In this document: in pieces, positions 10,043-18,720 of the stretch
Layout of the letters: every line of letters begins with the position of its first letter
Numbering within the stretch: the stretch's first letter is position 1
Assembly: GCF_012524075.1 (NCBI RefSeq)
Contig: NZ_JAAZUI010000005.1
Coordinates: 62,001 to 126,000 of the forward strand
Origin: Lutibacter sp. B1
GTDB taxonomy: Bacteria; Bacteroidota; Bacteroidia; Flavobacteriales; Flavobacteriaceae
Reading direction: 5' to 3'
DNA length: 64,000 nt
The notes under the pieces: generated by a model
Databases searched by the model: none
Seen by the model: the letters and a program-made list of their open reading frames with translations, nothing else
What the model was told of the DNA's origin: nothing
Position numbers and translations under genes: made by a program

Positions 10043-10050
10043 CAAATATG
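10043..10050 (-). promoter_or_regulatory. Candidate -7 box for the ilv leader
   Basis: Minus-strand CATATTTG matches TAnnTTTG at 7 of 8 positions and lies about 12 bases before the leader ATG, so the leader mRNA would be almost leaderless. No clear TTG element is seen upstream. The upstream gene on the same strand ends only 48 bases away, so readthrough from it is an alternative source of transcription. Confidence 0.35.
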
Positions 10051-10079
10051 TAAATTAATTTTTAAAAAATGAAATGATT

Positions 10080-11624
10080 TTATTTAATTAATTCTTTAGC
10101 CTTTTGTTGAATTATTTTTTCAATCGGAACATTTTGAATTCTGCTTTCTAACCACGATAAAATATCTAAATACAAAAACGACCTTTTTTCGTAAGGGTGG
10201 TGTTCGTACTGACTTAATTCTTCGTGTAATTTTATAAACGCTTTGCGAAGGTCTTGCGGATAAATATTGCTCAAATTTTTTAAAAATGATATCATTTTTC
10301 GTTGTACTTCATGCAAATCATCCATTTTTATTAAAAACTTATAGGTTGAAACTATGAGCTTTTCAATATTATAATCTATTCCTGCTTCGTAATGTGCAAC
10401 CAAATTTAAAACACGAGAAAAGCATAATAAATCTTCACGCATTTTTAAATCTTTATTACTTATAATTTTTTCCAAATAAAAAATACATTCTTCATTTTTG
10501 CCGGCACCAAAATACATACACCCAATTTTATAGTAAAAAACCATAATATGATGAGCATCTATTTTATTTTCATATTCTTTTAATTCGCTAATAAATTCAG
10601 AGACAAAATTAAGTCCTTCTGTAAAATTTCCTTCTAAAAAATAAAGGTTAAACTTGTTTTGATTGAGATATAAAAATGTCAATGTTTTTGTATTATCGTT
10701 TAAAGAAACTTTTTCTTCTTTTATATCAAAAATTAATTTTTCAAGTGCATTGTTAAATTTTGTTCTATGTTTTATTAAATACAATGATTCTAATAAATAA
10801 TTAACTCCTTTTAAATAAAAAACAGGGTTCTGAATTTTCATATCAGGGTTTTCATCAAATAAATCAACCCATTTTTGAGAATATTTATAACTCGAAACAA
10901 AATCTTGTAAAATTAAACTATGCCATAAATATGCTTTGTATAAAAATAGTTTCTCTCTAAAACCAAGTTCTGCAATATTATATTTTGGTAATCTTTTATT
11001 AAAATAATCGGTTACAGCTATAGAATCTTCATCGTCTTTAACATAACCTTGCTTTAACAATAAACTGTAAAGTTGTAAAGAAAGATTTGAAAGTTTACTT
11101 ATTCTAACATTTCTTAAACTTAGTTCTTTCGCTTCTTCAGAAAGTTCATCGGCTCTATTGCTCATACTTCTGGTAATGTACTGAGATTCAATAACTTTCT
11201 CAAACTCAACAATTTCATACGCTAAATTGTTTTCGAAATTTTTTAAAGCCAACTCTTTTGCTTTTTCTAAAATTTTCAAACTCTGATTGTACAATCCTTT
11301 ATTGTACAAAATAGCCGCAAAATCAAATTGTTCTCTAATTTGTGCCCTTACATTGTGATGTACAGGATTAAACCTTAAACTCACCAAAATTTGTTTATAT
11401 AAATGGGCTTTTGTGTTAGATATTTGTTGTTTTTTTATACTGGTTTTTTTTAAGATCAAATCATCATCATAAGTACTAACTTTATCAAGTAAATTAAATA
11501 ACGACATGAAATTTGCATGAAGATTTCCACCCAATCTACCGGCATATAATTTAAATTGTCGCTTTTCAGATTTAGAAAGCGACTTAATCAACATAAAAAG
11601 CGCATCTTTTTGATCAATAGCCAT
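10080..11624 (-). CDS. Conserved helical protein of unknown function
   Basis: 514 residues with no signal peptide or membrane segment. The sequence is almost entirely amphipathic helix with many Leu/Lys/Glu heptads and repeats resembling tetratricopeptide-like hairpins (for instance residues about 90-170 and 330-420). The N-terminus has MLIKSLSKSEKRQFKLYAGR, which suggests a small basic helical domain. It is divergent from leuA and sits just upstream of the ilv leader in the same direction, so it may share transcription with ilv. I do not recognise a named family; a scaffold role is possible, but there is no direct evidence of function. Confidence 0.75.
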   Translation of the reverse strand: MAIDQKDALFMLIKSLSKSEKRQFKLYAGRLGGNLHANFMSLFNLLDKVSTYDDDLILKKTSIKKQQISNTKAHLYKQILVSLRFNPVHHNVRAQIREQFDFAAILYNKGLYNQSLKILEKAKELALKNFENNLAYEIVEFEKVIESQYITRSMSNRADELSEEAKELSLRNVRISKLSNLSLQLYSLLLKQGYVKDDEDSIAVTDYFNKRLPKYNIAELGFREKLFLYKAYLWHSLILQDFVSSYKYSQKWVDLFDENPDMKIQNPVFYLKGVNYLLESLYLIKHRTKFNNALEKLIFDIKEEKVSLNDNTKTLTFLYLNQNKFNLYFLEGNFTEGLNFVSEFISELKEYENKIDAHHIMVFYYKIGCMYFGAGKNEECIFYLEKIISNKDLKMREDLLCFSRVLNLVAHYEAGIDYNIEKLIVSTYKFLIKMDDLHEVQRKMISFLKNLSNIYPQDLRKAFIKLHEELSQYEHHPYEKRSFLYLDILSWLESRIQNVPIEKIIQQKAKELIK

Positions 11625-11736
11625 TGTAACTAATTTATTTTTATCTTACTGTATTTCAAACTATTACAAAATCAAAATTTTATTTGAATATAGTAAACAG
11701 CTTAATTAATAAAGATACGAATATATACTATACTTC

Positions 11737-11744
11737 TATTTTTG
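11737..11744 (+). promoter_or_regulatory. leuA promoter -7 element
   Basis: TATTTTTG is an exact TAnnTTTG box 30 bases before the chosen leuA ATG at 11775. An in-frame ATG at 11742 overlaps this box and is therefore not the likely start. No convincing TTG element is seen 18-23 bases upstream. Confidence 0.5.
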
Positions 11745-11774
11745 AAGTTCAAATGTGATAAAAAAAAATCAAAA

Positions 11775-12950
11775 ATGAGTAAAAATCGAGTCCAAATTTT
11801 TGATACAACCTTAAGAGATGGTGAGCAAGTGCCGGGTTGTAAATTGAATACCGAACAGAAATTAGTGATTGCTAAAAGATTGGATATTTTAGGTGTTGAT
11901 GTTATTGAAGCAGGTTTCCCTATATCTAGCCCGGGTGATTTCATTTCTGTTGTAGAAATTTCTAAAATTGTTGAAAATGCAACCGTTTGTGGACTTACAA
12001 GAGCAAACAAAAAAGATATTGAAGTTGCGGCTGAAGCTTTAAAATTAGCAAAACGTCCAAGAATACATACCGGAATTGGAACTTCTGATTCTCATATACT
12101 TTACAAATTCAATTCAACACAAGATAAAATAATTGAACGTGCAATTCAAGCAGTAGCTTATGCTAAAACATTTGTTGAAGATGTTGAATTTTATGCTGAA
12201 GATGCCGGAAGAACTGATAATGAATTTTTAGCAAAAGTTTGTGAAGAGGCAATTAAAGCCGGAGCAACCGTTTTAAATATTCCTGATACTACAGGTTATT
12301 GTTTACCTGACGAGTACGGCGCAAAAATTAAATACTTGAAAGAAAACGTAAAAGGAGTTCATAACGTTACCCTATCTTGCCATTGCCATAACGATTTAGG
12401 CTTGGCAACTGCTAATGCTATTGCAGGAGTTCAAAATGGAGCACGACAAATTGAGTGTACTATAAATGGTATTGGAGAACGTGCCGGAAATACATCATTA
12501 GAAGAAGTTGTAATGATTTTAAAACAACATCCTTACCTTAATTTAGATACCGGAATTAATACAAAATTACTTTACAGTACCAGTCAATTGGTACAGCAAA
12601 GTATGGGCATGGTTGTACAACCAAATAAAGCCATTGTTGGTGAAAATGCATTTGCTCACAGCTCTGGCATACACCAAGACGGCGTTATAAAAAACAGAGA
12701 AACCTACGAAATTATCAATCCGGCTGATGTTGGCGTAACTCAATCTTCAATTGTGCTAACAGCAAGAAGCGGTAGAGCTGCTTTGGCATACCGAGCTAAA
12801 AATGTTGGTTACGACTTAACTAAAATTGAATTGGATGATATTTATCCTCAATTCTTACAATTTGCCGACCATCACAAAGAAGTTAATGATGAGGATATTC
12901 ATCATTTAATGGAATTAAATCAGATTGCTAAATCAAGCGTTCACGTTTAA
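11775..12950 (+). CDS. leuA: 2-isopropylmalate synthase, short form
   Basis: Condenses acetyl-CoA with 2-oxoisovalerate, the first committed step to leucine. From the ATG at 11775 it has 391 residues, starting [18 protein letters not shown], with the metal/substrate residues R14-D15 and the metal-binding H203 and H205 in SCHCHND. The length covers the TIM barrel and linker subdomains but not the C-terminal leucine-binding regulatory domain of about 515-residue enzymes, so classical leucine feedback is not expected. Citramalate or homocitrate synthase are related alternatives; operon context (leuD-like, leuB) favours LeuA. Confidence 0.88.
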   Translation: MSKNRVQIFDTTLRDGEQVPGCKLNTEQKLVIAKRLDILGVDVIEAGFPISSPGDFISVVEISKIVENATVCGLTRANKKDIEVAAEALKLAKRPRIHTGIGTSDSHILYKFNSTQDKIIERAIQAVAYAKTFVEDVEFYAEDAGRTDNEFLAKVCEEAIKAGATVLNIPDTTGYCLPDEYGAKIKYLKENVKGVHNVTLSCHCHNDLGLATANAIAGVQNGARQIECTINGIGERAGNTSLEEVVMILKQHPYLNLDTGINTKLLYSTSQLVQQSMGMVVQPNKAIVGENAFAHSSGIHQDGVIKNRETYEIINPADVGVTQSSIVLTARSGRAALAYRAKNVGYDLTKIELDDIYPQFLQFADHHKEVNDEDIHHLMELNQIAKSSVHV

Positions 12951-13019
12951 ATCATTCAAAAAAAATTAAAAACAATAAGTTGTAAAAATTTACTGCTGTG
13001 AAAATATGCTCTATAATTT

Positions 13020-13511
13020 ATGGTGAAATTCAATAAAATACTTTCAACAGCAGTACCTTTACCTATTGAAAATATTACGACTAATCAAATTATTCCGGCT
13101 CAATTTTTAAAAACTTCAACCCGAGAAGGTTTAGAAAAAAAACTTTTTAAAGATTGGAGATATCATAATGACGGTTCGGTAAATGATGATTTTATTTTAA
13201 ATAAAGATGCTTATTTTGGTAAAATTCTAATCACTGGTAATAACTTTGGCTGTGGGAAAAATCATAAAAATGCCATTTGGGCTATTCACGATTACGGATT
13301 TAGAGTTGTTATTTCAAGTTCATTTAACAATAATTTTAAATATAACTCACTGAATAATAATATTTTACCCGCACAAATATCAAAAGGTTTTTTACAAACT
13401 TTATTAAAAATTACTACATCAGATCCAAAATCATTAATTTTAGTAGATTTTGAAGAACAAATTGTAACTTTAAAGGATACTAATCAATCTGAAAAGTTTG
13501 AGATAAATTAA
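13020..13511 (+). CDS. LeuD-like small subunit, truncated, with altered active-site loop
   Basis: Related along its whole 163-residue length to the 3-isopropylmalate dehydratase small subunit (PLPIENITTNQIIPAQFL; DWRYHNDGSVNDDFILN; GNNFGCG). Two departures matter. The substrate loop that reads GCGSSREHA in active enzymes reads GCGKNHKNA (residues 77-85), removing the serines and arginine that act in catalysis and substrate binding. The protein also stops where E. coli LeuD has roughly 40 more residues. No leuC lies in this cluster. It sits between leuA and leuB, 69 and 48 bases away. It is either a decaying gene, a pseudoenzyme or a subunit with a new role. No frameshift remnant follows the stop. 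Confidence 0.75.
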   Translation: MVKFNKILSTAVPLPIENITTNQIIPAQFLKTSTREGLEKKLFKDWRYHNDGSVNDDFILNKDAYFGKILITGNNFGCGKNHKNAIWAIHDYGFRVVISSSFNNNFKYNSLNNNILPAQISKGFLQTLLKITTSDPKSLILVDFEEQIVTLKDTNQSEKFEIN

Positions 13512-13559
13512 TAAATCAATTGAATAAAACTAAAGAGCAAAAAGCTAAAGAGTAAGAAT

Positions 13560-14675
13560 ATGAAATTAAAAATCGCCGTACTTCCAGGTGATGGAATTGG
13601 ACCTGAAGTAACTCAACAAGCTATTAAAGTTTTAAATGCTATTGCAGAAAAATACAATCATACTTTTGAGTATAAAAAAGCTGCAGTTGGAGCTATTGCC
13701 ATTGATGAAACCGGAGACCCACTACCTGATGAGACCCTGCAAATTTGTGCTGATTCTGACGCTATATTATTTGGAGCCATTGGAGATCCTAAGTATGACA
13801 ATAATCCAAACGCAAAAATACGCCCGGAACAAGGTTTGCTCAAACTCAGAAAAAGTTTGGGGCTTTATGCAAATATTCGACCTTTAACTACTTACGATTC
13901 TTTAATTCACAAATCAAATTTAAAAGAAGAAGTTATTAAAGGAACCGATTTTGTAATTTACAGAGAGCTTACCAGCGGTATTTATTTTGGAGACAAACAA
14001 TTGAGTAACGACGAAAAATCAGCTGTTGATGAATGCAAATACACTACAGAAGAAATAGATAGAATTGCTCATTTAGCTTTTAAAGCAGCGAAAGCCAGAA
14101 GAAAAAAATTAACTTTGGTAGACAAAGCAAATGTTTTAGAAACTTCGCGCCTTTGGAGACGAAGAGTACAAGAAATTTCAAAAAGTTATCCAAATGTGAA
14201 ACTAGATTTTCTATTTGTTGACAATGCTGCTATGCAAATTATTCTAAACCCAACACAATTTGATGTGATTTTAACCGAAAATATGTTTGGCGATATTTTA
14301 TCTGATGAAGCAAGTGTAATTTCGGGATCAATCGGTTTATTAGCTTCAGCATCTATAGGTAAACATACCGCTTTGTTTGAACCTATTCACGGATCGTATC
14401 CGCAAGCAAAAGGTAAAAACATTGCAAACCCTTTAGCCTCAGTACTTTCTGTAGCCATGCTGCTAGATCATTTCGAGCTATATGAAGAAGCTGAAGATAT
14501 TAGATTAGCCGTTGAGAAATCAATAGAACTTAATATTTCAACACCCGATATTAACTCAACAAATCATTTTTCAACCACTAATGTTGGAAACTTTTTAAGA
14601 GATTTTATTTTAGATGATGAAAATACATTTTATAACAAAAATAATATTGATTTAGGACAATCTACCATCATTTAA
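13560..14675 (+). CDS. leuB: 3-isopropylmalate dehydrogenase
   Basis: NAD-dependent oxidation and decarboxylation of 3-isopropylmalate. 371 residues. The N-terminal LPGDGIGPEV motif, the RELTSGIYFG loop and the metal-binding FGDILSDEAS segment are present. The loop has Ser where most LeuB proteins have Gly (RELTGGIYFG), a mild change. The gene is intact, unlike its upstream LeuD-like neighbour, and ends at a strong terminator. Confidence 0.93.
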   Translation: MKLKIAVLPGDGIGPEVTQQAIKVLNAIAEKYNHTFEYKKAAVGAIAIDETGDPLPDETLQICADSDAILFGAIGDPKYDNNPNAKIRPEQGLLKLRKSLGLYANIRPLTTYDSLIHKSNLKEEVIKGTDFVIYRELTSGIYFGDKQLSNDEKSAVDECKYTTEEIDRIAHLAFKAAKARRKKLTLVDKANVLETSRLWRRRVQEISKSYPNVKLDFLFVDNAAMQIILNPTQFDVILTENMFGDILSDEASVISGSIGLLASASIGKHTALFEPIHGSYPQAKGKNIANPLASVLSVAMLLDHFELYEEAEDIRLAVEKSIELNISTPDINSTNHFSTTNVGNFLRDFILDDENTFYNKNNIDLGQSTII

Positions 14676-14694
14676 AAATTAGTTAAATATTGAG

Positions 14695-14734
14695 ATCCGC
14701 CTGAATTAATAGAAAATTTGGGCGGATTTTTTTT
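14695..14734 (+). terminator. Intrinsic terminator after leuB
   Basis: ATCCGCC (14695-14701) pairs with GGCGGAT (14721-14727), followed by a run of eight T residues. It ends the leu transcript before the cysteine genes. Confidence 0.85.
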
Positions 14735-14770
14735 GTAGCTTTACAACTCCAAAATCAATGAAATTGAGAC

Positions 14771-15565
14771 ATGGCAACAAAAGATGAAATCATTCAAAAA
14801 ATAATATCAAACAAAAACAGACCACATTTAAATTTTTCGTTGAAAAAGAAAACTGAGTTGTTTACAAACAATCTGTTCAACACTTTGTTTGATGCCGAAG
14901 CTTGTGTTAAAAATAATATAGAACAGCTTGAGGTTGATTTCAAAGAAATATATAAGCTTGCCTGTTTGATAGACAATAGCTCATGCAACGAAAATGTTTG
15001 GAATGAATTTTTAATGAAACTCCCAAATATTCTTGAAAAACTGAATTTAGATGCTCACGAACTAATGGATAACGATCCTGCAGCCAATAGTGTAGAAGAA
15101 GTTTACTTGGCATATCCGGGATTTTACGCAATTGCAATTTACAGGTTTAGTCACGAATTATTTTTACTTAAAACTCCTTTAATTCCAAGATTAATGAGTG
15201 AGTATGCACATAGTAAAACAGGAACTGATATACATCCCGGAGCAACCATTGGAAATTCATTTTTTATTGACCATGCCACAGGAACTGTAATTGGAGAAAC
15301 TTGTATTATAAAAGATCATGTAAAAATATATCAAGGTGTAACTTTAGGCGCTTTACAAGTTGAAAAAAGCATGAAAAACACCAAAAGACATCCAACAGTA
15401 GAAAATAATGTTACCATTTATGCTAACGCAACTATTTTGGGCGGCGATACAGTAATTGGCGAAAATTGTACTATTGGAGGCAATGTATGGATTACAAAAT
15501 CTATTCCTAAAAACTCAACCGTATATCACACTCACGAAATAAAACTAAAACCTAAATTTAAGTAA
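14771..15565 (+). CDS. cysE: Serine O-acetyltransferase
   Basis: Makes O-acetylserine from serine and acetyl-CoA for cysteine synthesis. 264 residues: an N-terminal helical domain (about 1-140), then a left-handed beta-helix of hexapeptide repeats (about 150-245) with the catalytic residues D153, H155 (GTDIHPG) and H168 (DHATGTVIGE). The C-terminal tail ends KLKPKFK and lacks the terminal isoleucine that inserts into cysteine synthase in enterobacterial CysE, so complex formation cannot be assumed. Overlaps the next gene by one base (TAATG). Confidence 0.92.
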   Translation: MATKDEIIQKIISNKNRPHLNFSLKKKTELFTNNLFNTLFDAEACVKNNIEQLEVDFKEIYKLACLIDNSSCNENVWNEFLMKLPNILEKLNLDAHELMDNDPAANSVEEVYLAYPGFYAIAIYRFSHELFLLKTPLIPRLMSEYAHSKTGTDIHPGATIGNSFFIDHATGTVIGETCIIKDHVKIYQGVTLGALQVEKSMKNTKRHPTVENNVTIYANATILGGDTVIGENCTIGGNVWITKSIPKNSTVYHTHEIKLKPKFK

Positions 15566-16452
15566 TGAAAAGCAACTATTTATTCGACTTCATTGGTAAC
15601 ACTCCTTTAGTTAAAGCAAAAAATTTAGTTACTAAAAAAAATGTTTCTTTATTTTTTAAACTAGAAGGAAACAATCCCGGAGGAAGCGTTAAAGACCGAG
15701 CTGCTTACAACATGATTAAGTCTGCCATTGATAGAAATGAAGTTAAAAAAGGCGATTATTTAATTGAAGCAACCAGTGGTAATACCGGTATAGCTTTAGC
15801 TATGATTGCCCAACAATTTGGAATAAATATTGAACTTGTTATGCCCGAAAACTCCACTAAAGAAAGAGTTCAAACCATGGAAGCTTATGGAGCTAAAGTA
15901 ACCTTAACGCCTGCAAATATTGGTATTGAAGGCTCTCGTGAATATGCTGAAAAACAAGTTTTAGAAAAAGGATACATCGGTTTAAATCAATTTTCAAATG
16001 ATGATAACTGGAAAGCGCATTATAAAACCACAGGTCCTGAAATTTGGAGAGATACCGAAGGTGAAATTACCCATTTTGTTTCTGCAATGGGAACAACAGG
16101 TACTATTATGGGGACTTCAACTTTTTTAAAAGAAAAAAATAAAAACATTCAAATTATTGGTGCTCAACCAACTGACAATTCTAAAATTCCGGGTATACGA
16201 AAATGGCCTAAAGAATTTTTGCCAAAAATATTTAACCCAAACAAAGTTGATGCTGTGATTGAAGTAAGTGAAACTGATGCTAGAGAAATGACTAAAAAAC
16301 TTGCTAAAGAAGAAGGGATTTTTGCAGGTATGAGCGCAGGTGGTGCTGTAGCTGTTGCGTTAAAACTTGCCGAAACACTTACAAGTGGTTGTATTGTTAC
16401 AATTATACCCGACAGAGGCGACAGATATTTATCTTCAAACTTATTTGATTAA
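15565..16452 (+). CDS. cysM: Cysteine synthase (CysM type)
   Basis: PLP enzyme converting O-acetylserine and sulfide (or thiosulfate) to cysteine. 295 residues, PLP lysine K43 in NPGGSVKDRAAY, substrate loop EATSGNTGIA near residue 70, and the phosphate-binding loop SAMGTTGTIMG near residue 173. Length and the short C-terminus suit CysM more than CysK. Translationally coupled to the serine acetyltransferase in a two-gene operon. Confidence 0.9.
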   Translation: MKSNYLFDFIGNTPLVKAKNLVTKKNVSLFFKLEGNNPGGSVKDRAAYNMIKSAIDRNEVKKGDYLIEATSGNTGIALAMIAQQFGINIELVMPENSTKERVQTMEAYGAKVTLTPANIGIEGSREYAEKQVLEKGYIGLNQFSNDDNWKAHYKTTGPEIWRDTEGEITHFVSAMGTTGTIMGTSTFLKEKNKNIQIIGAQPTDNSKIPGIRKWPKEFLPKIFNPNKVDAVIEVSETDAREMTKKLAKEEGIFAGMSAGGAVAVALKLAETLTSGCIVTIIPDRGDRYLSSNLFD

Positions 16453-16485
16453 TCAATTTTAACCTCAACTTATTTCGTATTTCAA

Positions 16486-16516
16486 TTGGTAAGCAAAAGC
16501 TTTATTTGTACTTTTG
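16486..16516 (+). promoter_or_regulatory. Promoter of the aminotransferase-galE operon
   Basis: TTG (16486-16488), a 20-base spacer, then an exact TAnnTTTG box TACTTTTG (16509-16516). The start codon follows 26 bases later. It is one of the best-formed promoters in the window and shows the Bacteroidota consensus. Confidence 0.75.
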
Positions 16517-16542
16517 TGTCTCTTATTACTTAATTACTTACC

Positions 16543-17673
16543 ATGAAAAAAATTCAGATGGTTGACCTACAGAGTCAATATAGTAAAATCAAAAATCAAA
16601 TAGATTCAAAAATATTAGAAGTACTGGAATCGGCAGCATATATTAATGGGCCTGAAGTTCACAGTTTTCAAAAAGAATTAGAAGAATATTTAAATGTTAA
16701 ACATGTAATTCCATGTGCAAACGGAACTGATGCTTTGCAAATTTCAATGATGGGATTAGGATTAAAACCGGGCGACGAGGTAATTACAGCCGACTTTACT
16801 TTTGCTGCAACTGTTGAAGTTATAGCATTACTACACTTAACTCCTGTTTTGGTTGATGTTGAAAAAGATACTTTTAACATCAATATTGAAGCATTAAAAA
16901 AAGCAATAACTCCTAAAACAAAAGCAATTGTTCCTGTACATTTATTTGGACAATGTGCCAATATGGAAGCAGTTTTGGAAATTGCCAAAGAACATAATTT
17001 ATATGTTATTGAAGATACAGCACAAGCAATTGGAGCAAATTATACCTTTAGTGACGGAACTGTTAAAAAAGCAGGAACCATAGGAAACGTTGGCACAACA
17101 TCATTCTTTCCTTCAAAAAATTTAGGCTGTTATGGTGACGGCGGAGCAATTTTTACTAATGATGACGATTTAGCTCACATTATAAGAGGTATGGTTAACC
17201 ACGGTATGTACAAACGCTATTATCATGATGTTGTGGGTGTAAATTCGCGTTTAGACAGTATTCAGGCAACTATTCTACGCATTAAATTACCTCATTTAAA
17301 TGAATATTGCGATGCCAGAAGAAAAGCTGCAGAATATTATACGAAGGCTTTTGCAAATCATAAAAATATAGTAACACCAATTACAAGTTCTTTTTCAGAT
17401 CATGTTTTTCATCAATATACTTTACAAATTATTGATGCAGACAGAAATGCTTTGCATCAGCACTTATTAGATAGCGGAATACCTAATGCCATTTATTATC
17501 CTGTTCCGTTACACAGTCAAAAAGCTTATGCAGACAGCAGATATAATGAAGCAGATTTTAAAGTAACAAATGAATTGATTGATACTGTTATCTCATTACC
17601 AATGCATACTGAGCTAGACAACGAACAACTTGCATTTATTACTAAAACTATTTTAACTTTTTTAAATAAATAA
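16543..17673 (+). CDS. DegT/DnrJ/EryC1/StrS-family sugar aminotransferase
   Basis: PLP-dependent aminotransferase of nucleotide sugars. 376 residues; the PLP lysine is K192 in FFPSKNLGCYGDGG, and the family features NGTDALQ (60-66) and EDTAQAIGA (157-165) are present. The pattern resembles WlbE/WbpE-type enzymes that aminate UDP-3-keto sugars, but substrate cannot be set from the sequence. It overlaps galE by one base, so both belong to a surface-polysaccharide precursor operon. Confidence 0.85.
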   Translation: MKKIQMVDLQSQYSKIKNQIDSKILEVLESAAYINGPEVHSFQKELEEYLNVKHVIPCANGTDALQISMMGLGLKPGDEVITADFTFAATVEVIALLHLTPVLVDVEKDTFNINIEALKKAITPKTKAIVPVHLFGQCANMEAVLEIAKEHNLYVIEDTAQAIGANYTFSDGTVKKAGTIGNVGTTSFFPSKNLGCYGDGGAIFTNDDDLAHIIRGMVNHGMYKRYYHDVVGVNSRLDSIQATILRIKLPHLNEYCDARRKAAEYYTKAFANHKNIVTPITSSFSDHVFHQYTLQIIDADRNALHQHLLDSGIPNAIYYPVPLHSQKAYADSRYNEADFKVTNELIDTVISLPMHTELDNEQLAFITKTILTFLNK

Positions 17674-18680
17674 TGAGCAAAATTTTAGTAACAGGAGGTT
17701 TAGGTTTTATAGGTTCACACACGGTTGTTGAACTTCAAAATGAAGGGTATGACGTTGTAATTATTGACGATTTATCTAATTCTACCATTGATGTTTTAGA
17801 TAAAATAACTTCAATTACAGGAATAAAACCCGACTATTTTAATATCGATTTAAAAGTTAAATCTTCTGTTCAAGACTTCTTTAAAAATAATAAAATTGAT
17901 GGCATAATACATTTTGCAGCTTCCAAAGCTGTTGGAGAAAGTGTACAAAAGCCATTAGAATATTACGAAAATAATATTGGTTCTTTGGTTTATTTATTAC
18001 AGGAAATGAAAGCTACTAATGTAAATAACTTCATTTTTAGCTCATCATGTACAGTATATGGACAAGCCGATGAATTACCAATCACTGAAGATGCTCCTAT
18101 AAAACCTGCAGAATCTCCTTACGGAAATACTAAGCAAATAGGTGAAGAAATTATTAAAGATTCAACAAAAGTATCTGATATAAAAGCAATTGCTTTACGC
18201 TATTTTAATCCGGTCGGAGCACATCCTAGCACTAAAATTGGAGAATTACCTATTGGAGTTCCTCAAAATCTAATACCTTTTGTTACACAAACCGCTGCCA
18301 GAATTAGAGAACAACTTTCTGTTTTTGGAAGCGATTATGAAACTCCGGATGGAACTGCCGTAAGAGATTATATTCACGTAGTTGATTTAGCCAAAGCTCA
18401 TATTGTTGCTTTACAAAGATTACTTAAAAATAAAAACAAGTCTAATTTTGAAGTTTTTAATATAGGAACAGGTAAAGGAAATTCGGTTTTAGAAGTTATT
18501 AAAGCTTTTGAGAAAGTTACCGGTAAAAAACTGAATTACAAATTGGTTGACAGAAGACCCGGAGATATAACTGCTGCTTATGCCGATACTACTTTAGCGA
18601 CTAAAGAACTTGGTTGGAAACCTGAACTAACTTTAGAAGATGCACTACTTTCTGCCTGGAAATGGCAAGAAACCTTATAA
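17673..18680 (+). CDS. galE: UDP-glucose 4-epimerase
   Basis: NAD-dependent interconversion of UDP-glucose and UDP-galactose (or the GlcNAc pair). 335 residues of the short-chain dehydrogenase fold: GGLGFIG at 8-14, catalytic Y150 and K154 in SPYGNTK, and the SSCT segment at 124-127 that supplies the Ser/Thr. Start overlaps the aminotransferase stop. Ends at a strong shared terminator. Confidence 0.93.
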   Translation: MSKILVTGGLGFIGSHTVVELQNEGYDVVIIDDLSNSTIDVLDKITSITGIKPDYFNIDLKVKSSVQDFFKNNKIDGIIHFAASKAVGESVQKPLEYYENNIGSLVYLLQEMKATNVNNFIFSSSCTVYGQADELPITEDAPIKPAESPYGNTKQIGEEIIKDSTKVSDIKAIALRYFNPVGAHPSTKIGELPIGVPQNLIPFVTQTAARIREQLSVFGSDYETPDGTAVRDYIHVVDLAKAHIVALQRLLKNKNKSNFEVFNIGTGKGNSVLEVIKAFEKVTGKKLNYKLVDRRPGDITAAYADTTLATKELGWKPELTLEDALLSAWKWQETL

Positions 18681-18714
18681 AAAAATCCTCTCAAAAATTG
18701 AGAGGATTTTTTTT
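18681..18714. terminator. Bidirectional terminator between galE and fabD
   Basis: Perfect 12-bp stem AAAAATCCTCTC/GAGAGGATTTTT (18681-18692 with 18700-18711) and a 7-nt loop, with T runs on both strands. It serves two convergent genes. Confidence 0.85.
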
Positions 18715-18720
18715 ATTCTT

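Noticed and set aside
11742-11774. Longer leuA start (MKFKCDKKK...)
   Set aside because: The ATG overlaps the predicted -7 box and the extra residues do not fit the family N-terminus; ATG 11775 is preferred.
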